From positions 3,003,494-3,067,493 of the forward strand of contig NZ_CP035544.1 in the NCBI RefSeq assembly GCF_004139715.1: DNA of 64,000 nucleotides, written 5' to 3'. The notes under the pieces were generated by a model. It had not been told where the DNA came from. It worked only from the letters and a program-made list of their open reading frames with translations, and searched no databases. Each line of letters opens with the position of its first letter. Position 1 is the stretch's first letter. Positions 36,293-44,703 of the stretch are shown one piece after another. The stretch comes from Muriicola soli. Its GTDB lineage: Bacteria > Bacteroidota > Bacteroidia > Flavobacteriales > Flavobacteriaceae. Made by a program: the position numbers and the translations under genes.

Positions 36293-37023
36293 ATGATTCG
36301 GTGGATCGCAGCCATACTAGGCTTCTTCTTATTTCGTCTTCCGGGAGCCATTATTGGTTTCCTTGTAGGTAGCTTTATGGATAATATGGGCTCCGGCTCC
36401 AGGGGAGGTCGATCTTTGACGACCTGTCAAGGCAGAAGGTGAGTCCGGCCGACTTTGAACTCAATCTCCTGTCGTTGTGTTCTATAGTTATCAAAGCCGA
36501 CGGACAGGTTAGTCAGCGCGAACTGGATTACGTACGTCAATATTTCCTCAGCACTTACGGTAAGGAAAAGGCAAATGCCATTTTCAGAACTTTTAACGAG
36601 GTGATCAAGAAACGCGAAATTTCTGCCCAAAAGATCTGCACATACCTCAACCAGAGAACTCGATATGAAGTTCGGCTTCAACTCCTTCATTTCTTGTTTG
36701 CTATCGCCCAGTCTGACGGATCTATCAGACCTCCGGAGATTGACAAGATCAGAGAAATTGCCGGGTATTTAAGGATTGGAAGAACGGATTACGAAAGTAT
36801 TAAGGCCATGTTTGTCAAAAGTGCCGATAATGCCTACAAGATATTGGAGATAGACAAAAGTGTGTCCGATGATGAGGTGAAGAAGGCCTACCGGACCATG
36901 GCGAAAAAGTATCACCCGGACAGAGTAAACACTGAGAATGAGGCGATCAAGAGAGGCGCCGAGGAGAAGTTTAAAGAAGTTCAGAAAGCCTATGAACAAA
37001 TACAGAACGAGCGCGGAATGTAA
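36293..37023 (+). CDS. TerB/DjlA-type co-chaperone with C-terminal J domain (frameshifted at 36415-36417)
   Basis: The ATG at 36293 opens a membrane segment ([20 protein letters not shown]) that runs into a stop. The rest of the gene, TerB domain ([17 protein letters not shown]) and J domain ([20 protein letters not shown] with HPD in KKYHPDRVN), is in the next frame. Adding one T to the TTT run at 36415-36417 gives [19 protein letters not shown] and one 243-residue protein, the usual length for this family in Flavobacteriia. The break is therefore a sequencing error or a recent mutation. A start at the GTG at 36439 alone would lose the membrane anchor. The protein would recruit DnaK at the membrane. 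Confidence 0.82.
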
Positions 37024-37034
37024 TTCTTAAAATC

Positions 37035-37619
37035 ATGGAAAACTTTTGGTTTTACACGAAATTAGGATTGGAGCATGTCTTAGACCTGGCTGCCTACGAT
37101 CATATTTTATTTCTGATGGCCCTGGTGATCCCTTTTTCCCTCAGAATGTGGAAAAAGATTCTGACGCTGGTTACCGTATTCACCATTACGCATTGTATTT
37201 CCCTGGCTTTATCCGTTTATAAAGTGGTTGAAGTTGATGTGGCCTGGATTGAGTTTCTGATTCCGGTAACCATATTGCTGACTGCACTTTTCAATCTATG
37301 GGATAGCTTGAAAGAAGGTAGTGTACTGAGCTTTCAACTACAAGCCGTGGCAACGGGCTTTTTCGGGCTTATTCACGGTTTTGGATTTTCAAATTATTTT
37401 AAAATGCTGATGGCAGGGGAAGATGAGAAATTCAATCCCTTACTCGGCTTTGCTACCGGGATAGAAATTTCACAAATCATTGTAATTACTGCAGTATTGG
37501 CTGTAGCGGCTATTTTGGAGATGGGATTGAAATTACCCAGAAAATACTTTGTTATTGGCACCACCTCAATTGTAATTTTGATAACAATCCCCATGATAAT
37601 TGACACATGGCCGGGCTAA
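37035..37619 (+). CDS. HupE/UreJ family membrane protein
   Basis: A 194-residue inner-membrane protein with six hydrophobic helices. The family signature histidines are visible in GLEHVLDLAAYDHILFL, TITHCISLALS and FGLIHGFGFSNYF. HupE/UreJ proteins are nickel or cobalt permeases, but the Bacteroidota branch is also common without nickel enzymes, so the metal is uncertain. The gene follows TerB/DnaJ by 11 bases and is probably co-transcribed. Confidence 0.85.
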   Translation: MENFWFYTKLGLEHVLDLAAYDHILFLMALVIPFSLRMWKKILTLVTVFTITHCISLALSVYKVVEVDVAWIEFLIPVTILLTALFNLWDSLKEGSVLSFQLQAVATGFFGLIHGFGFSNYFKMLMAGEDEKFNPLLGFATGIEISQIIVITAVLAVAAILEMGLKLPRKYFVIGTTSIVILITIPMIIDTWPG

Positions 37620-37744
37620 GGTGATGGAATAATACACCTTGTCGGTTTTAATTAAATATTAACCATTATTGGTTGTTGGACTCTCCCAAAGCAGGTATCT
37701 TAGTGCTTGCGAGCCTAGGCCAGTGGAATCAGACCCGTGAAGAA

Positions 37745-38185
37745 GTGACCAAAAAAAAGCAGCTAAAATACGACAAGGCCTATTTGAGAATGGCACATGA
37801 GTGGGGCAAGTTATCCTATTGTGAGCGTAAACAGGTAGGGGCTATTATTGTCAAAGACCGAATGATCATTTCAGACGGATATAACGGCACCCCTACTGGA
37901 TTTGAAAATTTTTGTGAAGATGAGAAGGGCTATACAAAATGGTATGTCCTGCACGCAGAGGCGAATGCCATTTCTAAAGTAGCCTCGTCTACCCAGTCTT
38001 GTGAAGGAGCCACCTTGTACATTACTCTTTCTCCTTGTAGAGAATGTAGTAAACTGATTCACCAATCTGGCATAAAACGTGTAGTATATCAGATCGCCTA
38101 TAAAGATGGATCGGGATTGGAGTTTTTAGAAAGGGCAGGGGTGGCATTGGAGCATCTGCCACATATTTTAGAAGAAAATGCGTAG
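37745..38185 (+). CDS. dCMP deaminase (ComEB-like)
   Basis: A 146-residue cytidine-deaminase-fold enzyme. Zinc ligands are seen in LHAEANAISKV (His, with the catalytic Glu) and SPCRECSKL (two Cys). SDGYNGTPTGFENFCED is also family typical. The GTG at 37745 is preferred, since it gives (M)TKKKQLKYDKAYLRMA, the usual start. A TTG at 37673 would add 24 residues unlike the family. dCMP deaminase makes dUMP for thymidylate synthesis. It ends 6 bases before ctpA. Confidence 0.88.
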   Translation: MTKKKQLKYDKAYLRMAHEWGKLSYCERKQVGAIIVKDRMIISDGYNGTPTGFENFCEDEKGYTKWYVLHAEANAISKVASSTQSCEGATLYITLSPCRECSKLIHQSGIKRVVYQIAYKDGSGLEFLERAGVALEHLPHILEENA

Positions 38186-38191
38186 GAAGAA

Positions 38192-39805
38192 ATGAAGAAG
38201 TATCATTACATATGGCCGGCAATAATCGCTTTAGCGCTGTCTTTGGGAATCCTGATAGGCGGAAAGCTCGATTTTAACGATTCACCTGAAAAGCTATTTA
38301 CCACCAACTCGAAAAAGGATAAACTCAATCGCCTCATCGATTATATAGACTATGAGTATGTTGATGAGATCAATACCGATAGTATTGTTGATGTAACCGT
38401 AAATAATATCCTTGAAAAATTAGATCCCCATTCGGTCTATATTCCGAAGGAAGAACTCTCCCAGGTCTCAGAAAATATGAAGGGCGATTTTGTGGGGATC
38501 GGCATCAATTTCTATATGTACAGGGATACGATTACAGTAATCAGGACCGTAGAGAATGGCCCCAGTTTCCTTGAAGGGATTGAACCCGGCGACAGAATTT
38601 TAATTGCCGATGGAGATACCCTTTACGGCAAGAACCTGCCGAGCAGGAAAATAGTTGGAACATTAAAAGGAGAAAGCGGGACATCGGTTGATTTAAAGGT
38701 ATACAGGAAAAAAGAGGACCGGTTCTTTGATGTGACCCTTAAAAGAGACAGGGTGCCGATCAAGAGCGTGGAGTCGTTTTATATGCTGACTCCTGATATG
38801 GGATACATCAAGATTAACAGATTTGCCGAGAGTACGTACAAAGAATTTAAAAAAGCACTAAAGTCATTGCAAAAACAAGGTGCAAAGAAATTAACCCTTG
38901 ATCTAAGAGACAATCCCGGAGGCTATCTGGGAATAGCAGAACAATTGGCCGATGAATTCCTGAAAGAGGGAAAGCTTATCCTGTTCACCAAAAACAATAA
39001 AGGAAAGATAGATAAGATGTTTGCGACGGAAAAGGGCTCATTTGAGAACCAACCCGTTTACGTACTGATCAATGAACGATCGGCTTCTGCCAGTGAAATT
39101 ATTGCCGGGGCATTACAAGACAACGACGTAGGCACAATAGTGGGGCGCAGGTCTTTCGGAAAAGGGCTTGTTCAACGCGAAATGGCCCTGGGAGACGGCT
39201 CTGCTGTTCGCTTAACCGTTTCACGTTACTATACCCCAACCGGCAGGTCTATTCAGCGGGATTACCAGAATGGAAGTGAAGACTATTACGAACGGTTTGA
39301 AGATCGATTTGAAAATGGGGAACTCGTTTCTGCAGACAGCATCAAGGTTACCGATTCACTAAAATACACTACTCCCAAGGGGAAAGTGGTCTATGGTGGT
39401 GGAGGGATTATACCTGATGTTTTTGTGCCAATCGGCAACTTAGAAGAAGAAACTATTAAGAGTATGGCTAATCTTGGCTTTACCCCCCGATTTATTTTTG
39501 AGCACCTGGAAGAAGACAGGGAACAATACGAAGCCTATACTGAATCTGAATTTGTAAAGAACTTCAGGGTAGACGATATTTTGTTTGAAAAATTCGTGAA
39601 TTTTGCTTTATCGATCAACATCAGCATGGATTTCTACGAGTATGAAGAACGAATTAAATTGTATTTAAAAGCGGCTCTGGCTGAGCAGTTGTTTTCTCCA
39701 AATATTAGTGCGAAGATCAAGGGCGAAATAGATCAGATGCTACTAAAGGTAATTGATCTTGACCGGCCTACCTGGCAGCCGGAAAAGCCTCTATTAAAGG
39801 AATAA
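38192..39805 (+). CDS. ctpA: S41-family C-terminal processing peptidase
   Basis: A 537-residue protease anchored by one N-terminal helix (about residues 7-24), with the body in the periplasm. A PDZ domain spans about 85-180 (GDFVGIGINF, GIEPGDRILIADG). The catalytic core has LDLRDNPGGYLGIA, the nucleophile S299 in RSASASEIIAGALQD and the lysine K324 in SFGKGLVQ, with the normal 25-residue spacing. Such peptidases trim periplasmic proteins near their C-termini. The start follows the dCMP deaminase by 6 bases. Confidence 0.93.
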   Translation: MKKYHYIWPAIIALALSLGILIGGKLDFNDSPEKLFTTNSKKDKLNRLIDYIDYEYVDEINTDSIVDVTVNNILEKLDPHSVYIPKEELSQVSENMKGDFVGIGINFYMYRDTITVIRTVENGPSFLEGIEPGDRILIADGDTLYGKNLPSRKIVGTLKGESGTSVDLKVYRKKEDRFFDVTLKRDRVPIKSVESFYMLTPDMGYIKINRFAESTYKEFKKALKSLQKQGAKKLTLDLRDNPGGYLGIAEQLADEFLKEGKLILFTKNNKGKIDKMFATEKGSFENQPVYVLINERSASASEIIAGALQDNDVGTIVGRRSFGKGLVQREMALGDGSAVRLTVSRYYTPTGRSIQRDYQNGSEDYYERFEDRFENGELVSADSIKVTDSLKYTTPKGKVVYGGGGIIPDVFVPIGNLEEETIKSMANLGFTPRFIFEHLEEDREQYEAYTESEFVKNFRVDDILFEKFVNFALSINISMDFYEYEERIKLYLKAALAEQLFSPNISAKIKGEIDQMLLKVIDLDRPTWQPEKPLLKE

Positions 39806-39834
39806 TTCTTTTAATTTAATTTCCATAGTCTCAT

Positions 39835-41217
39835 TCAGTATCTCTCCAGCAATTCATTAAATTCCTTCAGGGTTTTTAAATTTTGAAATTCCGAAGTATT
39901 CTTTACCAGATTTTTATCAGTCCATCCCAGTTGCATCATTTTTTCAAGGTGTTTAAGAGCAGAAGGATATTTCTTCCAGGCAGCGTATTTTCTGGCTAGT
40001 TGATAATAGGTAAACGGACTATCAGGGGCAATGACCAGGAGGAGTTTTTCGGCGTATTCCTGTTCCTTTACCTTATTCTCGCGTAAAAAGGAATCCATAG
40101 ACTCCCCTGCCATAGCGAATAGATGGCGCTGTAGGCGATAGGCCATCAGCTGATACTCGGGCTCTTCGTGCGAGGCGTATTTTTCTTTGAGCTCCTTTAC
40201 TGTATTCTCCCACCATTCAAAGGCATCCGGACTCTCACCCATGGAAAGCTCAAGTGCAAAGCGTTCCTTTGTTTTATAATTGAGAGTATCTTCCAGCATC
40301 GCGACTTTTGCTAGTCGGGTTTTTTCCTTCCTATATCGCTTTTCGCGTTTTAATTTTCTTAATCGCTTCTCAAGGCTGTCAGATGAGATCAGATCCGGAT
40401 AATATTCAATCATCCGCGATAATTCCCGGGAGGCCTCAACCAGTTGTCCCTCGCTTTCGTAATACTGTGCCTTTACAAGTACATCTTTAAAATTTTTGGA
40501 TCTCAGCTCGCTGTTTACCTCTTTAACACCTTTTCTGAACGCTTCTTCTTCCAGCCAACCCAACGCCCGGAGCATAACTTCAGAAGGAGGCCATTGATGT
40601 TCACCATTAAAAACAATGCGTTCGTTCGGAATCTTTAACGAGACTAACCAATCCTCAGTTTTTTGCATTTCCCGGAAGTTCATGTCTTTATCTCCCACAA
40701 TTCCTACATAAGAGAAACGGTTATTCTTGTTGGGAAAATACAGGGGATACTGAGCAAAACCAGCACCACATGCAATCACTCCTTGTATGGCACCGCTTAA
40801 CACGGCAATAGTCCCGGCGAGCCTAGACCCACCCGAAAACCCGGCTGTGTATATACGATTACTGTCTACCGTAAATTTTGCAAAAACCGATTTGAACAGG
40901 CGATCTGTAATTTCTAAATTTGGTCCATAAGGGCCGTTTTTGGTATTGTTGGAACAAATCAGGATATATCCGTATTCTTCCGCGGCCTCAATAAAGGGTA
41001 GTAGTCCGGTTTTACCCCTCCCGGCAGGGTCGAAAATGAAAATAATTGGGGCTTTTTGGGAGACTTGATAACTGCTTGGCAGGTAAGTTGCGAAAGTTTC
41101 ATCTGCCGCTCCCTGCACAGGAATCGAATCAGTTAATACTCCCTCATTTATTTTCAATTGCTGAGAGACGCCATTTAAATAAATACAGAGAAAGAAGGAG
41201 AACAAAAGACGTTTCAT
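39835..41217 (-). CDS. Secreted alpha/beta-hydrolase with C-terminal tetratricopeptide-like helices
   Basis: A 460-residue exported protein; the signal peptide ends near GVSQ. Residues of about 40-235 form an alpha/beta-hydrolase core with an oxyanion region FIFDPAGRGKTG, the nucleophile elbow GFSGGSRLAG, a histidine in NGEHQWPP, and an aspartate in GIVGDKDMNF. The rest is helical with TPR-like pairs (FTYYQLARKYAAWKKYPSAL). Esterase or peptidase-type activity is inferred; the substrate is unknown. It converges with ctpA across 29 bases. Confidence 0.75.
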   Translation of the reverse strand: MKRLLFSFFLCIYLNGVSQQLKINEGVLTDSIPVQGAADETFATYLPSSYQVSQKAPIIFIFDPAGRGKTGLLPFIEAAEEYGYILICSNNTKNGPYGPNLEITDRLFKSVFAKFTVDSNRIYTAGFSGGSRLAGTIAVLSGAIQGVIACGAGFAQYPLYFPNKNNRFSYVGIVGDKDMNFREMQKTEDWLVSLKIPNERIVFNGEHQWPPSEVMLRALGWLEEEAFRKGVKEVNSELRSKNFKDVLVKAQYYESEGQLVEASRELSRMIEYYPDLISSDSLEKRLRKLKREKRYRKEKTRLAKVAMLEDTLNYKTKERFALELSMGESPDAFEWWENTVKELKEKYASHEEPEYQLMAYRLQRHLFAMAGESMDSFLRENKVKEQEYAEKLLLVIAPDSPFTYYQLARKYAAWKKYPSALKHLEKMMQLGWTDKNLVKNTSEFQNLKTLKEFNELLERY

Positions 41218-41271
41218 TCCTGTAAATTAAGAAAATCATCTCAAAATTTCCCGCAGAGGAAAAAGGGTCTT

Positions 41272-41472
41272 CTAATCCTCTATTTTTTCCTGAATTTTTT
41301 TGGACGCCTGTAAGATCAGAAGGAGAATGATAGCACAAAGTGCTGCAACGATGCCAATAACCGCTATGATGCTCTGTTCACCGAAAGGATCAGTAAAATC
41401 AACAATGGTCACATTGTAAATAATAAGGGCAAGAGCCAGTACGATCAGGACAACGCTTAGTGTTTTATTCAT
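41272..41472 (-). CDS. Small two-helix membrane protein
   Basis: A 66-residue protein with two strong hydrophobic segments at about 4-22 and 35-55, and a charged C-terminus (KKIQEKIED). It is probably an inner-membrane protein. I do not recognise a family. It lies 34 bases after the marC gene on the same strand and may share its transcript. Confidence 0.6.
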   Translation of the reverse strand: MNKTLSVVLIVLALALIIYNVTIVDFTDPFGEQSIIAVIGIVAALCAIILLLILQASKKIQEKIED

Positions 41473-41506
41473 GATGAGAATCTTTCAAGTTTCAGAATTA
41501 ACTTAA

Positions 41507-42082
41507 TTATTGAAATAATTGATTGACGTTTGTGGCAAATAACTTTACTGCAATAGCCAGGAGGATCACTCCAAATACCTTTCGAATAACACCCAAGCCA
41601 GCCTTTCCGAGTACGCGTTCTATTTTTGAAGACGACTTTAAGACAAGGTAGACAAAAATGATATTCACGATGATTGCCACGATAATATTCTCTACATAAA
41701 ATTCGGCTCTGAGTGACAGCAGAGCGGTCATTGTCCCGGCACCTGCTATCAATGGAAACGCGATGGGCACCACCGAGGCTGTTTCAGGTTCATCATCCCT
41801 GTAAAGGGTAATTCCCAAAATCATTTCAATGGCCAGGAAGAAAATTATAAAGGCTCCTGCTACCGCAAAGGAGTACACGTCTATGCGGATCAGGTTGAGG
41901 ATCTCCTCTCCGACAAATAAAAATGCAACCAGGATACATCCCGCAACGATAGAAGCTTTTTCGGAGTGGATGTGTCCAACTTTTTTACGTAAGTTGATAA
42001 TAATGGGAATGCTTCCAACAATGTCAATAACTGCAAAAAGGATAATACTGGCTGTCGCTATTTCCCTAAAATTAAAATGCAT
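41507..42082 (-). CDS. MarC family (UPF0056) integral membrane protein
   Basis: A 191-residue inner-membrane protein with six hydrophobic helices. Family-typical segments are AVIDIVGSIPIIINL near residue 18, VVPIAFPLIAGAGTMTALLSL near 102 and RVLGKAGLGVIRKVFGVILLAIAVK at the end (broken here as two adjacent parts). Despite the name, MarC proteins are not proven to cause drug resistance, and their substrate is unknown. Confidence 0.93.
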   Translation of the reverse strand: MHFNFREIATASIILFAVIDIVGSIPIIINLRKKVGHIHSEKASIVAGCILVAFLFVGEEILNLIRIDVYSFAVAGAFIIFFLAIEMILGITLYRDDEPETASVVPIAFPLIAGAGTMTALLSLRAEFYVENIIVAIIVNIIFVYLVLKSSSKIERVLGKAGLGVIRKVFGVILLAIAVKLFATNVNQLFQ

Positions 42083-42104
42083 TTTATACGCTTTAAAAGT
42101 GCGG

Positions 42105-42112
42105 CAAAAGTA
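42105..42112 (-). promoter_or_regulatory. -7 box of the marC gene
   Basis: The minus strand reads TACTTTTG, an exact TAnnTTTG match, leaving a leader of about 16 bases. No -33 TTTG at the usual distance is seen. Confidence 0.4.
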
Positions 42113-42153
42113 CTACATATTTAGAGGAGAATAAGAAGGTTAAGTAAAATATT

Positions 42154-42187
42154 CTTGGGTAATATTAGCTCGATTGAGGTATATTTG
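42154..42187 (+). promoter_or_regulatory. Promoter of the DUF3109 gene
   Basis: TTG within CTTG (42154-42157) is followed after 22 bases by TATATTTG (42180-42187). An AAGGAG ribosome-binding site lies just before the ATG at 42205, unusually clear for this phylum. Confidence 0.5.
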
Positions 42188-42204
42188 AGCCCAATAAGGA
42201 GAAT

Positions 42205-42786
42205 ATGTTTCAGCTAGGAAAGACATTGGTCTCAGAAGAAATCATCGAGAAAGATTTCGTCTGTAATCTCACCGCTTGCAAAGGGGCATGTTGCGTTGAC
42301 GGTGATGCCGGGGCACCGCTTGAGGAGTCGGAGACCAAAATCCTCAGGGACATTTATGAAAAAGTAAAGCCATTTCTAAGGCAGGAGGGAATCGAGGCGA
42401 TTGAGACACTTGGTCATTTTGTAAAGGGCGAAGACGGGGAATGGGAAACTCCTCTCATTGATAAGCGGGAATGTGCCTATACCGTTTTTGACGATAAAGG
42501 AATTGCTAAATGCGGTTTGGAAGAAGCGTATATCCAGGGCGCAACGTCTTGGAAGAAGCCCGTTTCTTGTCATCTCTACCCTGTTCGAGTAACTGAATAC
42601 ACTAATCTTACGGCAGTTAATTACCACAAATGGCAACTTTGCGATCCAGCCTGTGCTCTCGGTGAAAGTCTCCAGGTACCGATCTATAAATTTGTAAAGG
42701 AAGCCCTGATTCGCAAATTTGGTGAAAATTGGTACAAGGAATTGGAACAAATCAGCAAGCAGCATCAGTCTACACAAATCAAGTAG
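42205..42786 (+). CDS. DUF3109 family cysteine-rich protein
   Basis: A 193-residue cytoplasmic protein with the cysteine pattern of DUF3109. It has FVCNLTACKGACCVDGDAG near residue 19, then KRECAYTV, KCGLEEAYIQG, VSCHLYPVRV and LCDPACALG. The eight or so cysteines probably bind an iron-sulfur cluster, as in the related YkgJ (zinc/iron-chelating) group. No reaction is known. It has its own promoter and a clear AAGGAG site, and stands alone. Confidence 0.9.
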   Translation: MFQLGKTLVSEEIIEKDFVCNLTACKGACCVDGDAGAPLEESETKILRDIYEKVKPFLRQEGIEAIETLGHFVKGEDGEWETPLIDKRECAYTVFDDKGIAKCGLEEAYIQGATSWKKPVSCHLYPVRVTEYTNLTAVNYHKWQLCDPACALGESLQVPIYKFVKEALIRKFGENWYKELEQISKQHQSTQIK

Positions 42787-42934
42787 GTATTTCATAGATT
42801 TTTTAATACCGTTAAAGGAGTATTTTTCTCCTTAGCTCGGACTTTCTATAGCTTTACGGTCCCTCGGGTTATCCATGCTCTGTAAAATGATAATTGGAAC
42901 GCCTCAAGGATATTTAAATCAACCGTTTACCACC

Positions 42935-43099
42935 ATGAGAAAATGTGTTTTCTTGTTTCTACTCTTTGTGTTCGTGCTTATAATTGCGGCCATGACTGAG
43001 AACAATGAAAGAGAAGCTGCCATTGAAAAAGTGGCTGTGGATAACAACATTCAGGATCCCTTACTGGACGAAACTACAGCCCTGAATTCCGAGCGCTAA
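42935..43099 (+). CDS. Small secreted or membrane-anchored peptide
   Basis: A 54-residue protein read from the ATG at 42935 (MRKCVFLFLLFVFVLIIAAM). The first 20 residues form a signal or anchor helix and the rest is short and acidic, NNEREAAIEKVAVDNN and onward. No family is recognised. An in-frame ATG at 42875 would put a polar stretch before the helix. Its expression is unproven. Confidence 0.4.
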   Translation: MRKCVFLFLLFVFVLIIAAMTENNEREAAIEKVAVDNNIQDPLLDETTALNSER

Positions 43100-43594
43100 T
43101 TATTTAGAATACCTTCTATTTTTCTTCCGTTTATAAAAGATCAATTCTGATTAAATCGGAGTCTTTCGTACTACCCAACAAGGAACAAAATCCTTCACCC
43201 TAAATATTCTAGGAAAATTTAAGTCAACCCCTGGTGATTTTCCGCATGATTCCATTTAAGTTATTTGAATGCGATCTACAGCATAATATTCTGTAATCAA
43301 GATCGATTCTATTGCATTCTGACCAAGTATAGAAATAACACTCAGCGGTATTAAATAAAATACTTCTCGGTCTATTTTGGTTTCAATAAAAACTCAAAAT
43401 ATTTATACAAATAGTCTTCTTGTGCTAAGGGCAGTATCCACACCTCTTAAGCCTAGATTTCAACATGCTGTGTTAAAAACTTTGAGTGGCTTCTCCCAAA
43501 ACCGACTTTACAATTTAATAACATTTTCTAATCTTTGTTAATCCCAGCAAGAAGCACTTTTTCACTCAAAATATAACTTTAAAAAAATTGAAAT
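43100..43594. other. 495-base gene-free region upstream of nrdB
   Basis: No open frame worth calling. It is very AT rich. I looked for an NrdR box pair and for a cobalamin riboswitch core and found neither convincingly. Near-consensus -7 sequences such as TATTTTGG and TAATCTTTG (one base too long) lie in the last 250 bases, and the nrdB promoter is probably among them. Confidence 0.45.
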
Positions 43595-44581
43595 ATGTCA
43601 AAGACCGTGGAGCCTATTTTAGAAGAAAATGAAGACCGTTTCGTAATCTTTCCAATTAAACATCACGACTTGTGGGAGTGGTATAAGAAATGTGAAGCTT
43701 GTTTTTGGACTGCTGAGGAAATTGACCTTCATCAGGATCTGGCGGATTGGAATAACAAGCTCAGCGATGATGAAAAGTACTTTGTAAAGCATATCCTCGC
43801 ATTTTTTGCTGCCTCTGACGGCATTGTCAACGAGAATCTGGCAGAGAATTTTGTGAATGAAGTACAATACACTGAAGCAAAGTTTTTCTACGGGTTCCAG
43901 ATCATGATGGAGAATATCCACTCGGAGACCTATTCTTTACTGATAGATACTTATGTAAAAGACGAAAAGGAAAAGAGCATACTGTTTAAGGCCATTGAGA
44001 ATTTCCCTGCAATTAAGAAAAAGGCCGACTGGGCCCTTAAATGGATTGATTCCCCGAGCTTTGCAGAACGACTAATTGCTTTCGCCGCTGTAGAAGGAAT
44101 CTTTTTCTCAGGAGCATTTTGTTCAATTTTCTGGCTGAAGAAAAGAGGTCTGATGCCAGGCCTAACTTTCTCCAATGAACTAATCTCCAGGGATGAAGGT
44201 ATGCATTGCGATTACGCGGTACACTTACATAACAAACATCTCGTCAACAAGGTCCCTAAAGAAAGAATTAAAGATATCATCGTAGACGCCCTCAACATCG
44301 AGAGAGAATTTATTACAGAATCACTTCCGGTAAGTCTTATTGGGATGAATGCCAAACTCATGACTCAGTATCTCGAGTTTGTTACGGATCGCCTCCTGGT
44401 GGAATTGGAATGCGAGAAAGTCTACAACTCTACGAATCCATTTGATTTTATGGATATGATATCCCTTCAGGGGAAAACGAATTTCTTCGAAAAACGCGTA
44501 TCAGAATATCAAAAAGCGGGTGTTCTTAACAAAGAAAAAGATACGGATTCACAGAAGATCAGTTTTGATGCCGATTTCTAA
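43595..44581 (+). CDS. nrdB: Ribonucleotide reductase class Ia, small (beta) subunit
   Basis: A 328-residue subunit that carries the diiron-tyrosyl radical. E106, H109 and the radical tyrosine Y113 are in [13 protein letters not shown], and the second metal pair is in [13 protein letters not shown] and [14 protein letters not shown]. The sequence is closer to the eukaryotic R2 type than to E. coli NrdB. It works with NrdA to make deoxyribonucleotides. A weak terminator-like hairpin separates it from nrdA, 122 bases downstream. Confidence 0.96.
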   Translation: MSKTVEPILEENEDRFVIFPIKHHDLWEWYKKCEACFWTAEEIDLHQDLADWNNKLSDDEKYFVKHILAFFAASDGIVNENLAENFVNEVQYTEAKFFYGFQIMMENIHSETYSLLIDTYVKDEKEKSILFKAIENFPAIKKKADWALKWIDSPSFAERLIAFAAVEGIFFSGAFCSIFWLKKRGLMPGLTFSNELISRDEGMHCDYAVHLHNKHLVNKVPKERIKDIIVDALNIEREFITESLPVSLIGMNAKLMTQYLEFVTDRLLVELECEKVYNSTNPFDFMDMISLQGKTNFFEKRVSEYQKAGVLNKEKDTDSQKISFDADF

Positions 44582-44599
44582 GGTGTCTAAAGTATAAAG

Positions 44600-44622
44600 A
44601 GCCCTCAATCAACAGGGCTTTC
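44600..44622 (+). terminator. Hairpin between nrdB and nrdA
   Basis: AGCCCT (44600-44605) pairs with AGGGCT (44614-44619) around an 8-base loop and is followed by TTCTAT. It is short, so partial termination that lowers nrdA relative to nrdB is possible. Confidence 0.45.
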
Positions 44623-44703
44623 TATGCTCAATATTTGAAATGTTAAAAAAATTATAAAATACTCAAACCAACCCTTATAATTTAATTAAATAAGCGCAGC
44701 AAA

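Noticed and set aside
42786..42833. Two hairpins after the DUF3109 gene (GGTATT/AATACC and AAGGAG/CTCCTT) as terminators
   Set aside because: Both are short, AT rich or lack a following T tract, so the support is too weak for a call.
43100..43594. Cobalamin riboswitch or NrdR box pair upstream of nrdB
   Set aside because: No B12-box core and no 16-base NrdR-like palindromes were found by eye.
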